Origin: Astragalus membranaceus
Taxonomy: Eukaryota > Streptophyta > Magnoliopsida > Fabales > Fabaceae
Assembly (NCBI GenBank): GCA_039519185.1
Contig: CM076846.1
Location: forward strand, 107,108,442-107,172,441
Length of the DNA: 64,000 nucleotides
Direction: 5' to 3'
Under the pieces are notes generated by a model, which was given only the letters and a program-made list of their open reading frames with translations, searched no databases and was not told the DNA's origin. Below, one piece after another: positions 43,286-52,434 of this stretch. A program made the position numbers and the translations under genes. Each line of letters opens with the position of its first letter. Within the stretch, counting starts at the first letter, position 1.

Positions 43286-44777
43286 TGTTTGCGCGTGTGT
43301 TCTAGTCGCAATATCAGTGCAAGTATACACGTCGTACAAGTAATAAAGTGGATAAAAATAAGAGATCGTTCCCACGAGGATTGATTTACTTTCAAAGTTC
43401 AAGTCTTTAAAACACAAGTGAAACAAGTAATAAATCGGCACTAAAAGTTGGTATTAAGACTAAGAACGTAGATAAAGCAAGTAAACAAGAAGTGGTTGTG
43501 AATATGGAAGAGTATGAGTTGGATTGCTGCATGCAAGTAAATCTCCTCTAGTCAGACGTTATAACGTTTACACGTTAACACGTACAAATGGTATGCTGTA
43601 TAGATGTTATAACGTTTGAACGCTGTTGCAAAAGAGCTGTGCTTTTCAGTCACAAAACGTCAGAGCTTCAAGTACTAGAATTCCTATGTCTAGGTTCTAA
43701 GTAGGCCTACTCCTGTATTTTAAGTACCCACAGCAATGTCCTATGAACTATTATCCATTCTATGTCTAGACTTAGATAAAAATGCCTAAATGTCTTTAGT
43801 GCATCTTTTCATTCACATAGATCTTTGAGTTCTTTTCATAGACCATTTCTGCACCTATGAATCTACTTGTTTTAAGTGGCCAATTTCAAAACAAGTTTGG
43901 AAATACTAACATGCAAAGATCTAAAACGCATAAACATCAATACTTCATAACATTAAACTAGAGGTTCATTACATGCAAATCAACAACCCAACTACAAATG
44001 TTTAGCTCATGCTGAGCATCTTTACAGAAAGAAGAGGAGTTGAAATCCAAATACCGTACATAGAGAAAAGGAGACTAAACGCAAAAGATACGCCTAAGTA
44101 GCCTTCCTTCATGCACGCTGTAGAGACGTTGCAACGTCTGAGCTTCACAGTAATGGTTGCGAATGGAAATAAAAATTGGAGCTTGAGAAAATTTCGGATG
44201 AAGAAGTCTGTGTCCAGAACTTCTTTAGAAAACTATCTCTGAAAAATGGAGGAAGGTGGATGATGAATGGATTCCTCCTCTTGGTGGATGCGTTCCTACC
44301 TTTCCTTTTGTAGAGAGAGAATAGCCAAGGAACAAGGGGTCACATGCTTGCTGATGTCATTGCCCACATTCCCAGCTTGCTTGTTAATTGACTCTGTTCT
44401 GAGAAGACACTGCACTGCTACAATGCGTCAGCCGCGTCAGCGCTGAGGAGAGAGAAGATCTTCCGCACTTCTAGATCTTTGCCTATCATTTCTTGCGCGC
44501 CAAAAATGAGATATCTCTTTCTTGCTCTGCTGCCTTCCTTCAGACGTGATGAGGGACGCTGCCACGTTCAGCTCACTGCACAAACACAAGAAGCATCAAA
44601 ATGTTCACAAAGGCGCCAGTTGGCGCCAAAATGCCTAGAATTTGTAATTTAGCCCCCTTTCTAACTAAAAAGCGATAAACTAATAGAAACTTAATAGAAA
44701 CAACCTACTATTGCCAGAGAACTTGCATGATTTAACTTTGAATAAGTATAAATAACTCATATAAATATGAGTTATCA
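43286..44777 (-). mobile_element. Solo LTR nested in the Athila-like element
   Basis: It starts TGTTTGCGCG and ends GAGTTATCA, with the perfect duplication TGTAG at 43281-43285 and 44778-44782. The 1492-bp length and internal motifs match the solo LTR at 20663-22151 in opposite orientation. It sits between the primer-binding site and gag. Confidence 0.9.
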
Positions 44778-44850
44778 TGTAGCATCAGAAATAAACACCA
44801 GAGTAAAAGTTACACTAATATGCTAAGAATTTCAACAGTAAAATTAATTA

Positions 44851-44877
44851 CAATCCCCGGCAACGGTGCCAAAAACT
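44851..44877 (-). promoter_or_regulatory. tRNA-Asp-type primer-binding site
   Basis: On the minus strand the 5' LTR is followed by AACAAGTTTTTGGCACCGTT and GCCGGGGATTG, close to the complement of the tRNA-Asp 3' end used by Athila and Tat retrotransposons. Confidence 0.8.
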
Positions 44878-46034
44878 TGTTGTGGTTTTTCAACAGGTGT
44901 GCAAGTATACACAGTCACACAAGTAATATAGTAGAAAATACAGGTCGAACCCACAGGGATTGTCTTTAATTTCTAGTTGTTAAGACTTAGAAAATCAGTG
45001 AGGAAAATAAAAACACTAATTGAGAACAAGAAAAATAAGGGATTAAGTTGCAAAGGAATAAAAGGGAAACTATATGATGAAGACTAGTTGGACTGCTTTT
45101 CACTAAGTAACTTCTCTTCTGTGTTAGTGCTATAGCATTGACTGCTGTAGCATATGTTGCGTGCCTTTGGGTCACTTTCGCCAAGGTTTCGTTACAAGAT
45201 CTTATGTCTAAGCTTCAAGTAAGTTCACCTCTTATATTACTAAGACTTAAAAAGTCATTACAAAGCTTAAGTAATCCAACTAAAAGATGTTTAGCTCATG
45301 GTGAGCAATATCAACAACATACAAACAATGGAGTTCATATCACCAAAACAGAAGGTAGAAGAAGAATGTGCAAAAGATAAACTCCTCTAACTCCTACGCA
45401 TGAACTGGTGTGCTGATAGTGCGATATATATAGCATGAACAGGACACGATTTTTTAGCGGATTTTAATGGTGGATCTTCAATGGAGATAAGAGGACAACT
45501 TATCACTGTTTTTTCCTCAAAAATTAGAGAAGTTTTTAGTGCTGGAAGTAGATGGATGATCATCTCAAGTGCAGAAGTGAAGACTTCCTTTTATAGTTTG
45601 GTTTTCCCTCCTTTTTGCAAAGCTAGGAGACATGTGGGTCCCTTACTCACCAACTAAAGTAAGTGGTCAAGTCACAAGTAGACAAGTGGTCATGTGCAAG
45701 TGGGAGGAGGGTGGCTGCATCAGCATAGGCTCTGCCAATAGGGAGGCGCTGATTGGACTGGATCTTGATGGGTTTCAGATTTTCTTTTTGCTTTTGACTC
45801 CAAGTGGGCCCCACTGCGTGTCTGGTGCTATAGCACCTAATGCTGTAACACTTAAGAAGAAATGTTAGAAACTTCACAAGGGCACCAATTGTGCCAAATT
45901 AATTCATTTCAGTCCTTGATTCCTTTTTCCTTGTTTTAACACAAAAATTCATATAACTTCTAGCCTAAGCATGCAAACTTACATTGATTTAAGAATAGAA
46001 ATGCTTAGATAACTCTACTAATGGAGAGTTATCA
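44878..46034 (-). repeat. 5' LTR of the Athila-like element
   Basis: 1157 bp, starting TGTTGTGG and ending GAGAGTTATCA. It has an internal deletion of about 240 bp relative to the left copy and contains repeated GCTATAGCA words. Confidence 0.85.
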
Positions 46035-46115
46035 ACCCCCACCTTGGAGTCTTGCAAGTCGTGACCCCCCTCTTAGAGGCTTGCAAGTCGTGACCCCCAC
46101 CTTGGAGGCTTGCAA
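46035..46115. repeat. Minisatellite, right half
   Basis: Continues the 30-bp GAGGCTTGCAAGTCGTGACC unit interrupted by the Athila-like element; nearly three units are visible. Confidence 0.85.
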
Positions 46116-46324
46116 CCGCCCCCTTTGGAGAGGTAGGTATCTCGTTCTAGTATGTATATCACAGTTTTGACATTCGAGACGTCCGAATTGGGTTTTGGGC
46201 TTAACAAAATAATTGTATCTCTGCTTCTTAGCTTTCCAACGCATGCTCGCACGCCTCAATCAGATAAACACGGACAACGTTATGGTCTGCAGACTAGACA
46301 GCACCCTTGGAGGTGGGTATCTGG

Positions 46325-46415
46325 TGTCCGTGACCTCATGGTCTCACGCCTACTTGATTTTTGTGCCTTTCTTGGTGCTTGATACCCAAGACCTCATGGT
46401 CTCATGCTCTGTTGG
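46325..46415. repeat. Further GACCTCATGGTCTC dyad repeats
   Basis: GTGACCTCATGGTCTCACG and AAGACCTCATGGTCTCATG are diverged members of the array at 40745-40985. Confidence 0.75.
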
Positions 46416-46518
46416 TGATTTCGCGTGTGTGCGCCTTTTCGTTGGACTTAGGATTTTTTCAAGTTGATAGTCGCTAAGGTTGGCTTGCTTTAGGCAGTTG
46501 AGTTGCCGACGCCCGCCG

Positions 46519-46858
46519 GGACAATTTGTAATGAAGTATACCCGTAGCACAGTTTACCAAGACTCGGCCCGGATAGAACTCGTCCAAAAGGGTTATGACC
46601 ACCAAGGTCAGCTTGAAGTATACCCTTGGCACAGTTTACCTGGACTCGGCCCGGATAGAACTCGCCCAATGGGGTGTGACCGCCAAGGTCAGCTTGAAGT
46701 ATACCCTTGGTACAGTTTACCAGGACTCGGCCCGGATAGAACTCACCGAAGGGGTTGTGACCGCCAAGGTCAGCTTGAAGTCTACCATTGACACAGTTTA
46801 CCAGGACTCGGCCCAGATAGAACTCGCCCAAGGGGTTGTGACCACCAAAGTCACTTAG
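46519..46858. repeat. 81-bp tandem repeat, about 4 copies
   Basis: The word AGTTTACC recurs at 46551, 46633, 46714 and 46795 (period 81-82). The unit includes ACTCGGCCCGGATAGAACTC and GGTTGTGACCGCCAAGGTCA. It lies in the 3' untranslated part of the Ogre/Tat-like element, where such arrays are known to seed satellites. Confidence 0.95.
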
Positions 46859-47104
46859 TGGACAGAATCATGAGATTCCTGCCTCGGTATATAGGGAAGA
46901 TGCAAATGATCACGGTGTTTCCCTTTTATCACTCTTTTTACCGAAAGTCTTTCTTTGTTTCGGCGTGCCATGACACTCTTGATTCCTTTACAAGGATTCA
47001 AGGTGCACGTCAGTGTCTGGCTACTTCGTGCGATCGTGCATCCAAGAGATGTATTTACAAAACCATCGTCTTGGGAAAATGGTCTTGGCTTAGAGCTAAT
47101 GTTG

Positions 47105-47230
47105 AGGTTGCCCCTACGAGCCAGACAGTCCCTCCCTGCATGCTATGTCGCCCCTGCAGGCCAGGCAGTCCCTCCCTGCAGGCTATGTTGTCCCTGCAGA
47201 TCGGGCAGTCCCTCCCTACTGGGTATGTCG
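47105..47230. repeat. About 42-bp tandem repeat, 3 copies
   Basis: GCAGTCCCTCCCTGCAGGC followed by TATGTTGTCCCTGCAGATC recurs three times with substitutions; PstI-like CTGCAG words are repeated. Confidence 0.8.
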
Positions 47231-47701
47231 GGTCTCAAACTTATCTCACTCTACCCCTAACTATGGAGTTGGACCCTTTTTCTTTCTTACTGAGGGTGTT
47301 GCATTTCAATGTCGTCCCTGAGGGTGTTGCATTTGTTGGTACTGTGTCCATAACTTTTGTGATAACGTCAATACTTCTTAGAGGTTCGGCCTTTCCTTTG
47401 CACGAGAGGTTCGGGTTGTTTCATATCCCGAAACTCTGCGTCGACGCATTAGGCAAGGATCTCCGCCTGAGATGTGTTCAGCAAGGTGTACTCTGAGAAA
47501 CAGCATTGTTGGGGTCGGGACTCACGAGAAGTTCTCTCAGCTTGGGCTCGCTTCTGCCATGGTTCTTCAATGGCCTTGTAGCCAGCTCTTCCTCTTCGTA
47601 GTCCATATGTTTCTGGGATCTTTGAAGGAAATCGGCCAAGTCGCGTGGCCTATTGATTCCGACTTCTATTTGGAATAAGCTTCCTTTCTGGAGACCGCCC
47701 T
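47231..47701. other. Ogre/Tat-like interior, no gene
   Basis: No ORF with domain features. On the minus strand the Arg/Ser-rich frame downstream of 47702 decays into stops here. Confidence 0.4.
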
Positions 47702-48024
47702 TCATCCAAAAGAGCCTCCTCCTGTCTTCAAGGTTCCTGACGTTCGCAAGATAGATCTATGGCGACGCCTCTTGTGGGTCTTGGCTCGGCTCGGTGACCT
47801 CTCACGAGAATTGGAGGTTGCGAGCGATGAGGTCCTGGAGGGAGAGTCCTCAGGCCAGTAGGTACCATCAGGCGAAGTTGGAGGGTTGCTTGGAGGTGAA
47901 CCTGACCCTTGGTGCCTGCTGCGTCGAGGAGGAGAGTGGCGAGCTCGCTTCCGTCTGGGTGGAGAGCGATGATTGAGATGACGTCTAGGTGAAGATCTGT
48001 GGCGCTTGGAGCTCACTGTCCTTG
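47702..48024 (-). pseudogene. Arg/Ser-rich ORF fragment of the Ogre/Tat-like element
   Basis: The minus-strand frame reads SSKRHRSSPRRHLNHRSPPR, RKRARHSPPRRSRHQG and SPSRTSSLATSNSRERSPSR, strongly basic and SR-like. Before CACTA element 2 inserted at 48028 it was probably continuous with the ORF at 49146-49442. It may be the nucleic-acid-binding tail of a degenerate gag. Confidence 0.5.
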
Positions 48025-48027
48025 GGG

Positions 48028-48565
48028 CACTACAAGAAAAGAAGCCATTAGCGACGGAAATTAGGGAGGGACTAATGGTCCCTCGCAAAAATTGGGATTA
48101 GCGACGGAATTTGCGAGGGAATAGGGGCTGTCGTATTTTTGAGAATTAGCGACGGAAATTTAGACATTAGCGATGGAAATTCCCTCGCTAAAGGCTTGGG
48201 CGGGAAAATTAGCGACGGAATTTCAGTCCCTCGCTAATTTTTGACAGTTTTCAGATGATGGGACTCAGTGCAGGGGTTGGTAAATGTGCAGCAATTAGCG
48301 ACGGACAGTTCCGTCGCTAATTCCATCGCAATTTTTTTTACTTTTTTTCCTTAAATCCGTTTACACCCTCACTCTTCTTTCTCACTCACAACACCCTCAC
48401 TCTTCTTCTCTCCTCTTCACCCTTCCTCTTCCCTTACTCTTCTTCTCACTCACACCACCACCACACCACGACCACGCCACCCTTCCTCTTCCCTCACTCT
48501 TCTTCTCTCCTCCTCTTCTCACTCACACCACCACCACGCCACCACCACCGCCACCACCACTTTCA

Positions 48566-48622
<57 letters not shown>

Positions 48623-48733
48623 CTCCCTTACTCTTCTCCTTCTCTCTCTACCATCCACACATCACCACCACGCCCCCTTCACCACCACCACCACCACGCC
48701 ACCACGATGCCACCACTCTCACTCCTCTCTCTC

Positions 48734-48770
<37 letters not shown>

Positions 48771-49142
48771 CTCTCTTTCTCCCTTACTCTTCTCCTTCTC
48801 TCTCTACCATCCACACATCATCACCACCACCACGCCACCTTCACCACCACCACCACTCTCACTCCTCTCTCTCTCTGGAAATAATAATAATAATAATAAT
48901 AATAGTAATAATAATAATTAAAATAATATAATAATAAATATAAAAAAAAACAGATTTAAAAAAAACAGAAACAGTCAGACTTATCGAGGGAAAATTCCCT
49001 CGCTAATTAGTGAGAGATTAAAATTCCGGATTAGAGAGGGAACCAGTCCGTCGCTAATTCCCTCGCAAATGACCATTAGCGATGGATTTAGGTCATTTTG
49101 CGAGGGAAATGTCCGTCGCTAATGACCAGTTTTTTTGTAGTG
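48028..49142. mobile_element. CACTA element 2, non-autonomous
   Basis: The ends are CACTACAAGAAAAGAAG and, inverted, CACTACAAAAAAACTGG, with a 3-bp GGG duplication (48025-48027; 49143-49145). Subterminal repeats TTAGCGACGGA and TCCCTCGCTAAT occur in both orientations near each end. The 1.1-kb interior is CT/CAC microsatellite DNA with no coding capacity. Confidence 0.9.
48560..48930. repeat. CT, CAC and AAT microsatellites
   Basis: (TC)n at about 48568-48616 and 48723-48765, CCACCA-type repeats between, and (ATA)n at 48880-48920. They form the core of CACTA element 2, which contains a partial duplication of a CT-rich block. Confidence 0.9.
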
Positions 49143-49145
49143 GGG

Positions 49146-49442
49146 GAGGAGTGCTCTAGTGAGGATGAGGTTGCTCAGGCATGGCTGCCATTTGTCTCTC
49201 TATCTGCCCGAGGCGCGCTTCTTGCTGCAGCATAGTCTGGGTGCGGTTGCACAGCAGGTCCAAGAGCTGGCGGATGGTCGCTGCATCCTCAAGTTGGACG
49301 GGGATCTGGATCGAGGTTGACTGGGGTGCTGGGACCTGGATGTCTTGGTCCGGCATGGATATAGCAATGCCTTCGGGAGTGCCCTCTGACTGGGGTTACG
49401 AAGCGGCAATGCTTTAGACTCGGGGTCTACCTCTGGGTGCAT
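49146..49442 (-). pseudogene. Gag-like N-terminal ORFs of the Ogre/Tat-like element
   Basis: Just inside the primer-binding site two overlapping minus frames read MPDQDIQVPAPQSTSIQIPV with LLDLLCNRTQTMLQQEARLG, and an Arg/Ser/Pro frame. Both are short and low-complexity. They look like the start of a degenerate gag. Confidence 0.4.
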
Positions 49443-49495
49443 GGGAAAGCAGGAGAAAGTTCAAAGAGTAGAGATGGTGTGAAAGATAGATATCT

Positions 49496-49518
49496 CCCAC
49501 TGTGGTCGCCAATGTTCT
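49496..49518 (-). promoter_or_regulatory. Candidate primer-binding site of the Ogre/Tat-like element
   Basis: On the minus strand ATTGGCGACCACAGTGGGA follows the LTR end. It resembles the complement of a plant tRNA-Arg 3' end, the primer reported for Ogre elements; the tRNA identity is from memory. Confidence 0.55.
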
Positions 49519-49834
49519 GTACCTTGCAGTGCTGGGAGGACTGCAGTTGGTAGGTCTCTTGCTGCCCGACTGGAGGTTCAGAGTCATCCCGGGAGGGGTA
49601 CCTGCGAAGCCACTCCGACGCTCAAGTCAGTATTGAGAATATATGAGTGATTTAGTTAGGAATGAGAATGTATCCAATTATGACAATGTGAGCCTGTATT
49701 TATAGGAATATGTGCATGCTTTGAGTCGTTGGATCGATTGAGTGAATCTGAGCCATCCAAGTATGAGGGTCATAAATGGGCTTGTTTATTGTGGATATGG
49801 ATCAAAGTGATTGGACTCATCCATGTCCAATTGC
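49519..49834 (-). repeat. 5' LTR of the Ogre/Tat-like element, truncated
   Basis: It matches 40131-40447 from TGTACCTTG to CCAATTGC, then identity stops abruptly. Confidence 0.75.
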
Positions 49835-50095
49835 TGAATGGGCCTCTTGGTTATGTTGTTATTTTTGGGATATTTGTGGTATAATTGTCTTATTTACTGC
49901 TCTTATTTTACTTATGTCATGTTGGATCGAGTTTGGTGTTTGCAGGGTCGAGATACAATGTTGTCTTGAAGTACCTTAGTTTGCCAAATTTGGTGTTGTA
50001 GGAATTTTTTAATATTTGATAGTAGGGTCATCCCTTCTTCCGTAAAATATATTTTTCTTGTTGAAATCCTACCGGCATCTGACTATTGGGTAATA
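49835..50095. other. Unclassified DNA
   Basis: T-rich sequence with no convincing ORF or repeat partner. Confidence 0.4.
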
Positions 50096-50505
50096 TAGAG
50101 GTGCAAGTATACACAATTATAACAAGCAATATAGAGCAAGTGAGATCGTTCTCATAAGGATTATAGTCTTCATTTTTTTTACTAAAAAAGGATATTCATT
50201 CATTCAAATTGATAGAGTACATTGATGATAACACAAAAGATGAATCTGCGAACAAACTCACAACATCGTTAATAGCATAAAACGGCAAAATGCCTCCAAA
50301 TGTGACAAAATAAAAGCCACCGGAGTTATCATGTCTACAGATCTATAACTTTGAGGCTCTAGTCATTGGTTGAATCATAAGGATCGTAGTCTATTTTAGT
50401 GAGTAAAAATAAAATAAAATAACATTTTGTGTAACCCATTTTTAGTAACAATAATAGAAGGAAATTGGTTGTGAGTTTCGGTGAGAGCTCAGGCATTGAG
50501 TAATT
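50096..50505 (-). repeat. Athila-like LTR fragment with a retroposed insertion
   Basis: GGTGCAAGTATACACAATT and GAGATCGTTCTCATAAGGA match the reversed LTR starts at 41633 and 43286. A block at about 50172-50388 begins with a T run and is flanked by ATAAGGATTATAGTCT and ATAAGGATCGTAGTCT, the pattern of a short LINE/SINE-type insertion on the minus strand. CACTA element 3 inserted at the right edge. Confidence 0.55.
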
Positions 50506-50770
50506 CACTACGCCAAAAGCTCAAATAAAGAACGGCAGAATCAGTAGCGCTTTTGTAAGAAGCGCTCCCTATTTCAAACATGAGTAGCGCTTTTCAAATA
50601 AGCGCTCCTGATGGGGTATGCGAGATTTGCAATGAGGAGCGCTTTTTAAAAAGCGCTCCTAATGGGGTATACGAGATTTGCAATGGGGAGCGCTTTTTAA
50701 AAAAGTGCTCCCTATTGCAAATCTCACATACCCCATCAGGAGCGCTTTTTCAAAGAAAGCGCTACCTATT
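50506..50770. repeat. Subterminal repeats of CACTA element 3
   Basis: About ten copies of AGCGCTTTTT/AAAAAGCGCT and GGAGCGC words occur in inverted pairs, for example GGAGCGCTTTTTAAAAAGCG at 50636-50655. They are the likely TNPA binding sites and form hairpins. Confidence 0.85.
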
Positions 50771-50937
50771 CTCAATTTTCTAAAAACCCTTCACGCGTTA
50801 TTTCCTTCCCGTTCCCAAAAACCCTTCACGCACAAACAGTACGCCTCCCCTCCTCCCCCCTCAACGTTCCAAAATCTCTGAACTCCCCCTCTTCCCTGCG
50901 CCGCCGCGTCCCCAAATCGTTCCAAAATCTCTCCACA

Positions 50938-51085
50938 CTCGCCGTCCTCTCCACCATTGTTTGCTGCGACTCTACGCCGTCCTCTCCACCATCGTTTTCT
51001 GCGATTCCACGCCGTCTTCTCCACCATCATTTGCCACGCCGTCCTCTCCACCATCGTTTGCCACGCCGTCCTCACTCTCTCAACT
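50938..51085 (+). repeat. Minisatellite at the array breakpoint
   Basis: CGCCGTCCTCTCCACCATCG recurs about five times with spacings of 20-35 bp. The junctions between the large tandem units (55590/55591; 60215/60216) fall within this minisatellite, at CTACGCCGTCC. Confidence 0.85.
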
Positions 51086-51289
51086 CATGCGACACAAGGA
51101 AGGTTAGTTCTTGCCCCTTTTATTTTTATGGGTTCTTGCCCCTTTCTCTTTTTGTTGGTGATAGTTTGATCTTCTTCTTGATAGTTGTTGTGATTGTTGT
51201 TATCACCTTGGAGAACTGATGCCTGTACCCTTCTTTCATTCTATCATTTGCTTAAATCATTTTTTGTTTTGTTGATTTATTTACCAACA

Positions 51290-51750
51290 ATTCTGTTCAT
51301 TCGATGCAAAAGCCCAAGCATGCTTTCTACTAGTTCCATCTAAGTCCTGGCTGATCAAAACATTATCAGATCCCAACAATCCCTTTCCTTCAAGAATGTT
51401 TATGAAATAGTGATTATCAAACCTTTTTGGTGTTTGAAAATCAAGTGGTGCATATTCATTGTCCCTTCCTGTAACAGGACATATTAAGTAGCAACTTTTT
51501 CATATTAATTAGTTGCTTAATATAATCATATAGTATTTCTTCATATACTAAATCAATTTCTAGTAATTGATAATGTATATACCTGATAGAGCCACCAAGT
51601 CTTTTATGTCCAGACCCCGTTGCTTAAAATTATTGATTAGAGTCTCTAAAGATGAATTAAAAGCAGGGATGAATAGGTTAGCTCCACTGAAACTTGATTC
51701 AAGCGAGTCTTTTCTCCCCAGCAAGACATCCCATGTTGGTCCTCCTCTCT
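51290..51750 (-). pseudogene. Class III peroxidase gene fragment, unit 1
   Basis: On the minus strand one exon (51750 to 51575) reads RGGPTWDVLLGRKDSLESSF, then SGANLFIPAF and QRGLDIKDLVALSG, followed by a GTATAT donor. After about 90 bp of intron-like sequence the next piece (51481 to 51290) reads CPVTGRDNEYAPLDFQTPKR, then FDNHYFINILEGKGLLGSDN and LISQDLDG. These are hallmark blocks of secretory plant peroxidases. The HTIG heme-ligand segment that should follow VALSG is missing, as are the N-terminal exons. It is captured host DNA, antisense to the transposase. Confidence 0.9.
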
Positions 51751-51966
51751 TCAAAACAAACAACATTAATTGTTGCAATGAAACAAAACATAACAATAAA
51801 GCAACTTAAGACAGTGTTTTGGCCTTTGCAAAATAGACAGACTAGTATTCTTCTTGCTCAATAAATACCATAAAAGATGTACTATTAAAATTCTGGTTAT
51901 ATTTTGGTCCACCATGGATGTACTATTAAAATTCTTCATGCTGAGTTTATCTAGTTATATGTAACA

Positions 51967-52077
51967 GAAAGAAGTTGTACATAGATTGACAAAGAGGAAA
52001 TAAAGACTGCACGCCTTGTCGCAAACCCTGGTTGTTATCCAACTTCCATTCAACTTCCTCTTGTCCCACTTATAAAG
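51967..52077 (+). pseudogene. ArgC (NAGPR) exon fragment, unit 1
   Basis: EEIKTARLVANPGCYPTSIQ and LPLVPLIK, followed by GTTAGC (near-donor). This is the catalytic-Cys block (ANPGCYPT) of N-acetyl-gamma-glutamyl-phosphate reductase, a plastid arginine-biosynthesis enzyme. The preceding KEVVHRLTK is in another frame, so a frameshift is present. It is a single captured exon on the same strand as the transposase. Confidence 0.85.
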
Positions 52078-52434
52078 GTTAGCAATCACTATGCTTTATA
52101 AAATACAAATTTAGAATAACTCAATTTTGTTGGCTGACTGGTTATGATGCATTAGTATTATACATTGATGTTGTGTTCCAATAATTCTGTGACTGTAACT
52201 TGTGAGCTAGTTGAAACTTAAGCAACATGTATTTTCATTTTGATCTTATTTGAGAAACAAGTTCAGGGTATTTATTAGGAACTAGATTTCAACTAGTGAG
52301 TTGTGCGTACTGGTGATGATGAGAAATATCATCTTTTGATTATTTTAATAATATGATTTCTACAAGAAATGTGATAAGTGTATGCGTTGCAGGAATATTT
52401 CATAGTTCCTATTTATTATCAATTTTGGTTAAAT

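Larger units (their letters stand above)
41633..46034 (-). mobile_element. Athila-like element, non-autonomous
   Basis: It is bounded by TGTTATGG (41633) and GAGTTATCA (46034) with the perfect duplication ACCCC. On the minus strand the 5' LTR (44878-46034) is followed by TTGGCACCGTTGCCGGGGATTG, the tRNA-Asp-type site used by Athila/Tat elements. Gag is present; protease, RT and integrase are absent, and gag runs straight into the 3' LTR. A solo LTR of the same broad family is nested at 43286-44777. Confidence 0.9.
40131..49834 (-). mobile_element. Ogre/Tat-like non-autonomous LTR element
   Basis: Direct repeats of about 316 bp (40131-40447 and 49519-49834), both starting TGTACCTTG, are LTR parts; the right LTR is cut at 49834. 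On the minus strand the right LTR is followed by ATTGGCGACCACAGTGGGA, a candidate tRNA-Arg-type primer-binding site. The interior has short gag-like ORFs but no pol, and several tandem-repeat arrays, as known for the 3' untranslated region of legume Ogre elements. It hosts an Athila-like insertion and a CACTA insertion. Confidence 0.65.

Noticed and set aside
46519..46858. CRISPR-like regularly spaced repeats
   Set aside because: Plant DNA; the 81-bp units are contiguous with no unique spacers.
46858..47496. 212-codon plus-strand ORF in the Ogre/Tat-like region
   Set aside because: It spans tandem repeats, has no recognised motif and lies opposite to the element's coding strand.
51107..51219. 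Hydrophobic short ORF downstream of the minisatellite (repeated in each unit)
   Set aside because: It probably reads an intron or UTR after a GTTAGT-like donor; no conserved domain.
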